Part shown: in pieces, positions 23,690-32,600 of the stretch
Numbering within the stretch: position 1 is the stretch's first letter
Layout of the letters: each line of letters starts with the position of its first letter
Source: Reticulitermes lucifugus
Lineage: Eukaryota; Arthropoda; Insecta; Blattodea; Rhinotermitidae
Direction: 5' to 3'
Assembly: GCA_026260175.1 (NCBI GenBank)
Contig: JAKCWW010000201.1
Span: 48,101 to 112,100 of the forward strand
DNA: 64,000 nt
The notes under the pieces: generated by a model
Seen by the model: only the letters and a program-made list of their open reading frames with translations
Databases searched by the model: none
What the model was told of the DNA's origin: nothing
Program-made: the position numbers and the translations under genes

Positions 23690-23945
23690 GCCATGAGGCA
23701 TACTCATATAGCGGCAGAAGTACAGTGCCACTCATTCTTAAACTACGCACTAGAGAGAGCTGCAGTCAACTTCACTTCCCGGTAGCTTTACCCCCCGAGA
23801 AACACCACTGCATCCATTGAATAGGAAAATGGGTAGAGCCCACAGAAGCCCTAGATGTTATGGAGAAAAAAGATCTTGTTCCTGCCGGGATTCAAACCCC
23901 AGATCATCCAGCCTTTAGTATAGTCACTATACTTCCGCTACAAGG
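23690..23945 (-). mobile_element. tRNA-derived SINE, family 3
   Basis: The minus strand starts CCTTGTAGCGGAAGTATAGT, with B-box GGGGTTTGAATCCCGGCAGG near 23892, and continues to the family landmark GGGGGGTAAAGCTACCGGG. Diverged copy. Confidence 0.7.
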
Positions 23946-24831
23946 ATCAATCGGTTAATGTTATTTAGGAAAATACTTCCTGTTTTATTTTGTACATCGT
24001 ACGGAACACATAAACGTACTGTGTAAACAAAATGTAGAATTTCTTAATGTTGAAACAGGTCGTGCATATACGAAGTGACCACTGGGCTTTAAACGAGTAA
24101 CTAATATTTGTGTGGGTTTTTATGACAAATACTGCTCAGATTTACCTGTGTTTGCTATTAGGCACGATGGTTAAATAGTTGTTGCTTTATCCACCACACA
24201 TTTCCTTGTACAAGATCACGTCCATTTGGATACTATTTTTCATTGAATATTCATTATTTTGAGAAAGATGTAACGCCATTTATTATACTATCAAATTATG
24301 TTGATCAGAAAGCAACAGTGATTACTCAGTCACAGTCATTACCTGCATATTTATCAGTTGAAGGCGTCAATATGCTTATGACGATCCTCGCCATCTTGAG
24401 TCAGAGTTATTTGTAACAAAGAGAATATAATGTTTATTTCACAAAACTTGTTAATCACAACTACTCTGACTCGCCATTTTTATTTCTGCTGTTATATTAT
24501 TCAGAGTTCTAAAACTTTAAACGTATGCTTCACAGAACTAAAACGCTTGAGTCTGTAACACTGCTTACAAATAGTGTCTCTTGTTACAACATTAACTTAT
24601 CGATCGATGTCTTCCCTCCAGCAGCGCAACGCCATACTCAATTTCTCATCACTCGATATTCTAAGGTATTTCTCATCGGGTCACGTAACGTTGGCATAGC
24701 ACAGCGCTAACAAGTTCAAATGTGATTGGCTAACAAGTCTAGCTCGAGCAGAAGACATATGCGTCTCAGGGTTAACGACTCATGCTTTAAGGATTATTTT
24801 TGCTTGTCATTTCTCATTAAAATACAGCAAT
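23946..24831. other. No recognisable gene
   Basis: AT-rich, short frames only. Confidence 0.5.
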
Positions 24832-24842
24832 AATCAGTATAC

Positions 24843-25071
24843 GGCCGATCCCAGTGGCCGTGCGGTCTAAGGCGTGGGTTCGAATCCCACCGGGGCATGG
24901 ATGTCTGTCTCTTGTGAGTGTTGTGTGTTGTAAGGTAGAGGTCTCTGTGACGAGCTGGTCACTCGTCCAGAGCAGTCCTACCGAGTGTGATGTGTCTAAT
25001 GTGTGTGATCGTGAAGCGTCGTAAAATGACGAGGCCTAGGCCCCCAAGGGGCTGTCGAGCCATAGAAAAAA
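24843..25071 (+). mobile_element. tRNA-derived SINE, family 1, with target-site duplication
   Basis: The head GGCCGATCCCAGTGGCCGTG has the A-box, and B-box GGTTCGAATCC follows. The body is TGGATGTCTGTCTCTTGTGA, AGGTAGAGGTCTCTGTGACG and CACTCGTCCAGAGCAGTCCT. It ends GGGGCTGTCGAGCCATAG plus an A tail. Direct repeats AATCAGTATAC (24832-24842) and AATCATTATAC (25072-25082) flank it. Compared with the copy at 14439, the anticodon-side segment before the B-box is shorter. Confidence 0.92.
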
Positions 25072-25082
25072 AATCATTATAC

Positions 25083-25489
25083 GAGTAGCATATCACTCTT
25101 ACGAACATTTGTTACACTACTAATACCTAATCAACACAATAACTGAATTCTGAACATTGAAAGCAAATTAACATAATAAACACATAAATAAGCCTAATTA
25201 GTATTTTAAGAGCAACGTCCTCCTGGTGGAGCCACGGAGAGCTCGAGTGTTTTATCACTAGGTGAGCTATTCCTATCAATGACGCATTGACACTTGGAAT
25301 ATGTAATACAATTTCACTTTGGGCTAATAGGTTGACACTTGGATCACTAAATACACTGCTGTAACCACTTTCTGCTTGTGTCTGCGGAGTTTGTGACGTT
25401 GGTTTTACGAATGTGCTTATCTACTCCACTCGCTACGGTTTTTGGTTGTTCGCGACCATTCTCCTCCTGCTACTCTCTTGAACGTGTCT
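25083..25489. other. No recognisable gene
   Basis: AT-rich with a few short frames. Confidence 0.5.
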
Positions 25490-25700
25490 GCCCGTCAGGT
25501 CTTTGGTCGCCCAGTTTTCCTTTTGCTTATTCTTACGTCCCACCTTGACGTAGCTTGTGCCCATCTGAGCTGGTCCATTCTTGCCACATGGCCTCCGCAT
25601 TTCCATTTGTGACTGTGAGCAACTACTGCGATGTCCTTCATGTAGGTTCTCTGCTTTACTTCAGCATTCGTCGCTCTGTCGCTCCATACAACTTGTAAAT
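25490..25700 (-). mobile_element. LINE fragment, reverse-transcriptase C-terminal end
   Basis: The minus strand translates, with breaks, to RTYMKDIAVVAHSHKWKCGG followed by HVARMDQLRWAQATS-WDVR and a basic GRPKT end. This is the well-known C-terminal GHVARM...GRPKTRW segment of RTE-like non-LTR elements. It belongs to a different lineage from the LINE at 26595-27305. Both ends are truncated. Confidence 0.75.
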
Positions 25701-25852
25701 TTAATATAGCAGATCAAATTAACAACTAAATATTCACCTCTTTTTCAATTCTGAGTTTTCCGTCTAAACCACAAATCAGGTTCTGGAGTGTTAGACTATT
25801 AACACGCCTATAAAATGACGATGCTGCAGCTCGGTCCCTGGAGATCGGCCTT

Positions 25853-26131
25853 TTTGGCGCGTTCGTAAATTTACGAGAAACCACTATTAACAGCGTCTTG
25901 TGTCAGCGTCTGTCTGTCCGTCCTTTCTTTGTATGAAACAACTCGGCTCTTAATTGGCGGATTTTTATCAAACGTTATATCGGGAACGTTTATTAAAACC
26001 GGTCAAAAAATTCAAGTTTTGTTAAAATCACAAAATAAAATATCAGGGACTTTATATCAACCAGAAAACAATCAGGAGAAAAAATTACGTGGATGAATCA
26101 GGAAGCAAACATCCGAAAGCGCCTCAATGTT
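25853..26131 (+). mobile_element. TIR element related to the AGGCGCGTTCGC family, shortened
   Basis: Starts TTTTTGGCGCGTTCGTAAAT and ends CCGAAAGCGCCTCAATGTTA. The interior has GTCTGTCTGTCCGTCC, AACTCGGCTCTTAATTGGCG and AAAAATTCAAGTTTTGTTAA, matching the start of the element at 18466-18945. It lacks about 200 internal bases of the longer copies. Confidence 0.65.
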
Positions 26132-26594
26132 ACGTTATGCATACAGGTCCAATCTTGTTGGTTTTATACGTGTGACATATGAAGTCACAACTAAAATTAC
26201 TAAAATCAAATAATTGTTGATACAGATGTTGGTCCAGAATTCGGTTAACCGAAAGTATTCTGAACATAATTTTATGCCAATGTAGAATTAAGCCCGGCTA
26301 TTTGTAAAACGGCATCACAACCTTTTAAATTGTGCACTGAACATGGAGGATCTCACTTTAAAAAATTGTACATTCGGTAAAAAATAAACAAATTTACAAG
26401 GTATGTCAGTGTATAGCTATTTTACTAGTCGATTAATTGACTTTTGGGTCACCCTGTGTGTGTCACGTTAAGACTGTTATGTTTACGTAAATATTGAAGT
26501 GGGCACTACATATTCATGAGTTTATAATGTTAGATAATCTTACTATAATGAAAATTATTATTCTTATTATTTTTTTTATTTTTTTTTTCAAAAA

Positions 26595-27305
26595 GTAGCT
26601 AAAGTTGGAAGACGTTGTGGAATCAAAAGAGTTGTGGGGAAAAATTAACGTAATGAAAATCTCACGACAACCATCTCCAGGACGAATTATTAAAAATGAA
26701 AAACAACTGGAGAAGGTGGAGTATTTCAACTATTTGAGTAGCATGATAACAAATGATGCAAGTCACACTTGAAATTAAGTCCAGGATTGCCATGGCTAAA
26801 GCGATATTCAACAAGAAGAAGACTCTTTTCAACAGCAAATTGGACCTAAATTTAAGGAAAAAACTAGTAAAATGCTACATTTGGAGCATTGCTTTGTCTG
26901 GTGCTGAAACTTGGGAACATCGGAAAGTAGTTCAGAATTACCGTGAAAGATTTTAAATGTGGTGTTGGAGAAGGAAGGAGAAGATCAATTGGACCGACCG
27001 TGTGAGAAATGACGAGGTATTACACAGAGTCAAGGAGGAAAGGATTATCTTACATACAGTAAGAAGGAGGAAGGGTAATTGAATTGGTCACGTCTTGCGT
27101 AGGAAGTAATTTTAAAACCCGTTATTGAAGGTAGGTAGAAGTAAAATAGAATTGACGAGAAGACGAGGAAAAAGACGTAAGCAGCCACTGGATGTCCTTA
27201 AGGAAAACAGAAGATCCTGTAGTGTTGAAAAAAAAAAATTAGCTCGCCCTGTATGGAGATCTCCCTTTGGAAGAGGTTTATATACTTGTAGCAAAATGAA
27301 CTAGG
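26595..27305 (+). mobile_element. LINE 3' portion, the longest copy in the window
   Basis: Translation with several breaks starts near EKVEYFNYLSSMITNDAS, continues EIKSRIAMAKAIFNKKKTLF, LDLNLRKKLVKCYIWSIALS, GAETW, MWCWRRKEKINWTDRVRNDE, and ends with a basic RRGKRRKQPLDVLKEN segment and LWRSPFGRGL. This is the region downstream of the RT catalytic core of a non-LTR element. No endonuclease or YxDD box is present. Same family as 8395-8975. Confidence 0.85.
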
Positions 27306-28254
27306 AAATTAATGAATTATAAAATAAAGTATACTTTTTTATACTGAACGTTAACATAAAACTAATTAACGTCATGCAGCAGAATATCTCTCGAGAAGCT
27401 GATAGTTTCTCTGCCATTGAAGATGCTACCTGCCAGTTACTGAACCCAAAATTTCGTTACTGCTTTCACAGTAGTACTTCTCTATTCCCGTGAACCAAGT
27501 GAGTCTCTCCTAATAAGGTTCATTAAATAAACCAATTACAGTAAAGTACTTCGTTTTATAAATTTTTGTTCAACTACTACTGATATATTGTGTCCACAAC
27601 ATGCAGCACAGGATACTAAATGTGTTATTTTAACAGAGTAATTAAGCGTTTAAAAGCAACACAAAGAAAATTAAGGAAAACTTGTTAGAACGTGTTATTT
27701 CAACATGCAGACAACATAAGTATTTTTCAGAACGCATGTAGGCTATATTCAAAGTGGTGAAATGTTTCAAACGTAAGCTACATTTTCAAGCTAACAGTTC
27801 AAACCATACACAAATATCTGTATTTGAATCTCCTTTGTATGTTACCGATAGGCATGAGAACAACGCCACACGCTGGTACATAGGAACCATCAAAATATGA
27901 TGTCTTTGTTCATCTCAAGCACGCACACGCATATTGACACACACGCACGCACACATACACATTTTGTACAATACTATTGCACCTCGAGCAGAAAGCTTTT
28001 ACACGTCCTGTGTTCGCGGAGTATGAGACAGAAACTTTGATGTGTCTATTGAACGCAACTCCGCAGAACATGCAAGAGAGGGACTTCAGCAATTGATATA
28101 CGTGTTAATTTGGCCACGTCTACGCCAATCTTTTCCACGTAAGCACACAGACACGTAAATGCACAAAGGAAACGTAGTTCTACAATGTTTATTCAGTGCA
28201 TTGTGACAAAGTAGGAAACCCAAGTAACACTAAAAAATACTCTATTCTATATGT
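27306..28254. other. No recognisable gene
   Basis: AT-rich with CA/CACG-rich text near 27920-27960. No coding or RNA signal. Confidence 0.5.
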
Positions 28255-28261
28255 CATTCCT

Positions 28262-28308
28262 AACTCCTACATGTTTCGAAGTTGTTATCTCGCCATCTTC
28301 AGGGAATT
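28262..28308 (-). ncRNA. Hammerhead-ribozyme-like core in a repeat
   Basis: On the minus strand the order is AATTCC (stem I), CTGAAGA (core, plus 28296-28302), a T, a poorly paired 17-base stem II region, GAAAC (plus 28273-28277), ATGTA and GGAGTT. AATTCC and GGAGTT pair over six positions with one G-U. The GUA cleavage triplet and palindromic ACATGT stem III fit the minimal hammerheads described for Penelope-like elements. Stem II looks decayed, so activity is doubtful. Confidence 0.5.
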
Positions 28309-28484
28309 GACACCAAAGTTTATATAAAATTATAGCAATAAAATAGGCCAAAATAAGCGTATAAATGTTATGGCATCAATAGTGCAGAATATTACAGGTT
28401 TTGGTTAAAACAGTATATATAAATACAACACAATGTTGGTGATAACGTAATGCATTTAAAAAAAAACCTATTTACGGTTATCTC

Positions 28485-28580
28485 CTGGGGTGCCGATTGT
28501 CTGGAAATTCTGGAAGCCTCAACCTCCTGGAGCCCTAAGGGCCTGTCCAGGCGTGTAATGCGATAGTTTTGCCTTTTTTA
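28485..28580 (+). mobile_element. SINE family 4, 3' fragment
   Basis: Carries CAACCTCCTGGAGCCCTAAG, GGCCTGTCCAGGCGTG and a T-rich tail ending TTTTGCCTTTTTT, matching the 3' third of 22395-22712. Confidence 0.75.
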
Positions 28581-28581
28581 C

Positions 28582-28692
28582 TGTCTTTATAAGATATTTG
28601 GAATTTAAATCTTGTTTATCTTCTTTACATATTTCCCACAGCATCGAAACAATTGAAACCTCACCTGAATCTCTAGGACCACCAGACGCCAT
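28582..28692 (-). CDS. Candidate first coding exon, unknown protein (weak)
   Basis: From the Met at 28692 the minus strand encodes 37 codons, MASGGPRDSGEVSIVSMLWE then ICKEDKQDLNSKYLIKT, before a possible donor ACA|GTAAAA. The start context is AATATGGCG. The sequence looks like a helical soluble segment. I do not recognise it and know of no family with this start. The frame stays open upstream to a Met at 28824. The donor lies exactly where the SINE family 4 tail begins, which weakens the model. It could equally be chance. Confidence 0.2.
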
Positions 28693-29039
28693 ATTGTCGT
28701 TTACTTCTACAGCTGTTGTATTAACTGTTAACAAACCCCTGCTTGCGCTCAAAATTGTGGTAATTGTGGCAACATCCGTTACGTTCCAATTAGCAATGCA
28801 CATCAGGCAAACTGGCCGCTCCATGCCTTAACTCAAAGTTAGCCTACGAGCCAATAGGAGCCTGTCAAGTGGCCGGGCAGCTAACGTAACGTCCGCTAAA
28901 CTTCACAAACAATGCAGCTGAAAGTTTGTTCCTCTTCGTAGGGTAAAAAAGATGACAGCTCTGTTTGAATATTGAAAGGGTAGCAAGATTCAGAAATACT
29001 GAAGTTGCTTAATTGTCTGAGTCAATTTTTGTTGCGGTT
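28693..29039. promoter_or_regulatory. Possible bidirectional promoter between two candidate first exons
   Basis: This 347-base interval is less AT-rich than its surroundings. It has CCAAT (GAGCCAATAGGAGCC near 28848-28862), repeated AACGTAACG (near 28763 on the minus strand and about 28880 on the plus strand) and CpGs. No TATA box. It separates two divergent candidate starts (28692 minus, 29040 plus). The interpretation depends on those exons being real. Confidence 0.2.
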
Positions 29040-29186
29040 ATGGAAGGAAGCTTGTGTGATGATCACAATGGTAAAGTGATTATATCGATGGCGGCAACAG
29101 ACCAAGCACCGATACCTCAGTATTATCAGCATCTCTTCGAAATAAACAAGTTAATGCGGAGGAAGAAGAGGATTACAAAACTTGCA
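29040..29186 (+). CDS. Candidate first coding exon, unknown protein (weak)
   Basis: From ATG at 29040 the plus strand encodes 49 codons, MEGSLCDDHNGKVIISMAAT then DQAPIPQYYQHLFEINKLMR and RKKRITKLA, before a possible phase-0 donor GCA|GTAATA. The frame closes at 29225 if unspliced. The composition is protein-like, with a basic RRKKR patch at residues 40-44. I recognise no family. No second exon was found. Confidence 0.2.
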
Positions 29187-29645
29187 GTAATACGTTGTAT
29201 TTATTTTGCTTTACACCTTATTTAACGACGCCGTGAGTAAGTCACGAAGTGTGTCAAATAATGGCTGAAGTTAAGCGAATAAAAAAGTATGAAAAGGTGT
29301 GAAATAAAGTCGTAGTGGCCCAACGTAAAGTATTATTCCGGCATTTTCGTGGAGGTCCTGAGGAGATACAAGAGAATGTTCATTCATTGTAGTCGAACTC
29401 TCTATTAAGTCCAGAACTGTGCGTCTCCGGAATACAAGTCAGAAGCCTTACTACTTGAGCTTACACGATGCTTGTTCTTATTGTGACAATCATAAAGAAG
29501 AACAAAGACTTACATAATATTGAACTCTTGGCATAATTATATTAACAGGGACAGACCTAGAGTAAAAAGTTGCATGATGAGGAATTATGTCATATATATA
29601 TTCATACAAACAAATTAATTTCCAAATACTTGCATAATATTTAGT

Positions 29646-29700
29646 TCTGCTCCTACATGTTTCAGCTACAAGACGTAGTTACATTCAGGCAGCTACAGCA
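29646..29700 (-). ncRNA. Hammerhead-ribozyme-like core, partly decayed
   Basis: The minus strand reads GCTGC, CTGAATG (plus 29682-29688), a stem II of ACTAC/GTAG type around a GTCTT loop, GAAAC (plus 29659-29663), ATGTA and GGAGCAG. CTGC upstream pairs with GCAG downstream. The core differs from CUGANGA at its last two positions, so it is probably inactive. Confidence 0.45.
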
Positions 29701-31799
29701 TTTAAGAACATATGCAGCGTGTTATGCAATTTGTATCGTAAATCGTAAATTATACATCTATTGTCGTTCAACAATTTAGGTAGAAATAATTAGTATTATT
29801 AAAATTGTATTAACATTATAACACAAGTATTATATTACAATTACGTAAAATGTTGTATTCATGCATCTTGAAACGGGAGATTGTCGTCAGTTTTTGTGAT
29901 AGAGCGGAACTCTATAAACATTTAATGTTCAAATGAGAATTTCATATTGTTAAAACTGACACTTCATAAACGTAAAGTAGAATTCATAAACAATATTTAG
30001 ATTCTTAGTTTGTACTCCATGAATAAACGTACTGTACTGAGTGGAAATGTAAACAAGTAGCTAGGAGAATGTACAATAATATAACAGTTTATATTCGTAA
30101 CTGTCACATAATAGTAATAACGCAAGTCAATAAAACTGTGTGCAATATGTGATAGTCACGTACTGGGATAAAGACAAAAGTGTATGGAAGTTGCACCGGG
30201 AACCCTTATGTCAACAGAAACTTACTAGACGTGAGTATAGATGGCACGATATTATTATATAAATATTGACAAACATTGTGTGAATGTGGGTGATTGGACT
30301 GAGCTAGGGTCCAAAGGCGCGCTGCTTTGGAAGTGAATTCTTGTGTTCCATAGAAAATCAGTTGTCTCTCATCAAATCCAGATCTCCCTTCTTCACACAT
30401 AATAACAAAACCAGTTATCTGATAAACTTGTCTTAAACGGTGATATAAGTTTCCCTTCTTAAGGTTTTGAGAAATGTAGGAAATATAATCCCAACTGATT
30501 AATTACGGGAGGGCAGTGTTCAGAACCGAAAGACCGATTAAGAGACGGAATATTCGGTCTACAAGAGATCATCTTCATTTTGCAATAAAATTGTAGGAAA
30601 AAGTAGCAACTAACAGAAGAAGGATTAAACTATTTCATCGTTTGAAGTTAAAATGATTGGTTATATGGCCTTACGTTAATAGAGAGCAAGAAATTTCTAA
30701 TTAGTTCAAGGGCATAAGATGAAAAAATGTTACTATTAGTGGCGTGATAAACAGTCTGTACCACACTTCGCTAATACAAGATGCGGTATAATCTGGGGTT
30801 ATATAAATTCATCATATACCATTCAGCGATAACGTATCACAAAAAAGGTAATCCAAGACTAAAAAATAAGACAAAAGCTTGCATTATCCCTGGCGACAGC
30901 CAGAAAAATTAGGATCTCAGAACATCAATATTCCTCACATACACAAGTATAGGAAGTCTTGCTGCTTACTCTGGGTTCTATTACCTCTTTCTGCCCCCCC
31001 CCTACTTTCTTCTAACTTTGCGACATTTCCTTCCATCCCTTCATATAGAAAGAGAATATGAGAAAGGCGCTACAAGAACTTTGGTCGTGTAAACTAATCC
31101 TCACTCCCCCCCCACCCACCCAAACCGAACTTTGATCCTTAGAGAAAACGTTTCCTTTCCAACTCGATAGTTGTTGGATTCGATTTGTTCCACACCCAGC
31201 AGCAGAACCTTCCTCTCTCCTATCCCATGAATTTCCACGCAAACGCTTGGTAGAAACGCAGCTTGCAGGACGGCGTGTTTAGCGGGCTCTGCTGAGGCTC
31301 ACAGCCACCACAGTCCGTCGCACGGTACACAGCCTCACAAAACCGAACCAATAATATCTTTCTCTTCACTACGAAAATTACTGCCTGATATGAAGCAGGC
31401 AGACCCGCTCCGAGCAAGACAGACACACACAGTTTCTATTCTATAGGGCTCTGACGATGGTGTATGACATTTGAACTCAGAGACGTTTTGCAATTTTTCC
31501 ATCCTATGTACTCGTATGTACGTATTTATAATTTCTTTGAGATCACATATTAAATTGAAATTTCATACACCACATACGTATTTTTGTCAAAATGTACGTT
31601 TGTGCACATTGACATATGTATGTGGCGTGTATTCATTTACCTACTTATTTGTACTTTATTTAAAGACGTTGTCTGTAACTTGGACTTCATCTTATGATTG
31701 GGTGACAGAAAGGGTGTACAAGGAAGGGTAACATCCTAATTTATGGTAAAGTTATTTGACCCCACTAACTAACTAACTAACTACGCGCAGGAGAGTCCT
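29701..31799. other. No recognisable gene
   Basis: AT-rich to 30960, then C-runs (CCCCCCCC at about 30994-31002 and 31105-31120) in somewhat GC-richer DNA to 31450. Frames at 31012-31242 and 31220-31426 have no recognisable domain. A (CTAA)n run lies at about 31767-31783. Confidence 0.45.
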
Positions 31800-31985
31800 T
31801 CTTTAACAGTTAGTACTTCCTCAGCTAGTCAAAAATTTCCCACATTTTCTGTAACATTTAATCCCTACCTCGAGCCATATTAAACCAGTCAATGCCCTTC
31901 CAAAATACTTCTTTAAATTACATTTAATATTATCCTCCCATGTACGCCTAGGTCTTCCAACTAATCTCTTTCCTTCAGACTTTCT
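31800..31985 (-). mobile_element. LINE fragment, C-terminal GRPRR-WEDNIK segment
   Basis: The minus strand gives SEGKRLVGRPRRTWEDNIKC, then NLKKYF, then ALTGLIWLEV and CYRKCGKFLTS. GRPRRRWEDNIKxDL is the familiar C-terminal signature of a common arthropod non-LTR retrotransposon. The frame is open over this piece, and both sides are truncated. Confidence 0.7.
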
Positions 31986-32207
31986 ATAAAAACGTTGAAA
32001 ACGTTTTTATACTCCTCCAAGGACCCAAGGACAACCAAAGAAAATACAGCTCAGGATAGTCGCTCTTTCGGTCGAAATTCGCACTGTGCACCTTAGGAAT
32101 GGTGTATATATACATACACAAAAAATATTAGTCATTTATGAATATGTGTTTATTGTTTAACCAACATAATACACTGTATCAGGTAACAAGTATCTAACAG
32201 TTCTTAC

Positions 32208-32250
32208 TACATCTTTCCTCCGACATGTTTCGGTTCCAGTGGAAAGATGT
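32208..32250 (-). ncRNA. Hammerhead-like repeat, core deleted
   Basis: The minus strand has ACATCTTTCC, a short CTGGAACC, GAAACATGTC, then GGAGGAAAGATGT. The outer arms ACATCTTTCC and GGAAAGATGT pair over ten bases, and the GAAAC, ACATGT and GUC parts are kept. The CUGANGA box and one side of stem II are gone. Relic only. Confidence 0.45.
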
Positions 32251-32254
32251 AATG

Positions 32255-32600
32255 TAGAATTCCTTTAATCCGGCATTACTGATAGTTCGGCACTTGACCC
32301 AAGACCGGAAGTTTCGTTGTCGGTCACTTCCTGTGTGCGTACAGATTTTGTGATTTTATCTTACGTTATCTGGATTTTGTTGAGCCCATGAAGCTATTAT
32401 AGTGGCTTCAAAAGTTCCAAAGATCAGTCAAAAAGGCATTGCTGGCAAGAGGAAACACGTAACTTTAACGATTCCTCAGCACACGGAAATATTTAGGCTT
32501 ACAAGTGGCCAAACCTGAAGTGTGATTAAGGCTTAACATAGCGCTGGATCGTCAAATATCTATAATATAAAGAAACGGTAGGAAAAATGATGAACATTTG
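32255..32600 (+). mobile_element. pogo/Tigger-like DNA transposon remnant (5' end)
   Basis: The edge TTCCTTTAATCCGGCATTAC with GATAGTTCGGCACTTGACCC resembles the AATCCGGCAC-type terminal repeat of Tigger elements. Downstream, plus-strand text at 32440-32580 translates with breaks to KRKHVTLTIPQHTEIFRLTS-GQT, SVIKA and GSSNIYNIKKR. This matches the CENP-B/Tigger N-terminal helix-turn-helix, usually KRK-VTL-KLEI...GSSTIYDIKK. Stops interrupt it. No DDE core or opposite end is visible. Confidence 0.65.
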
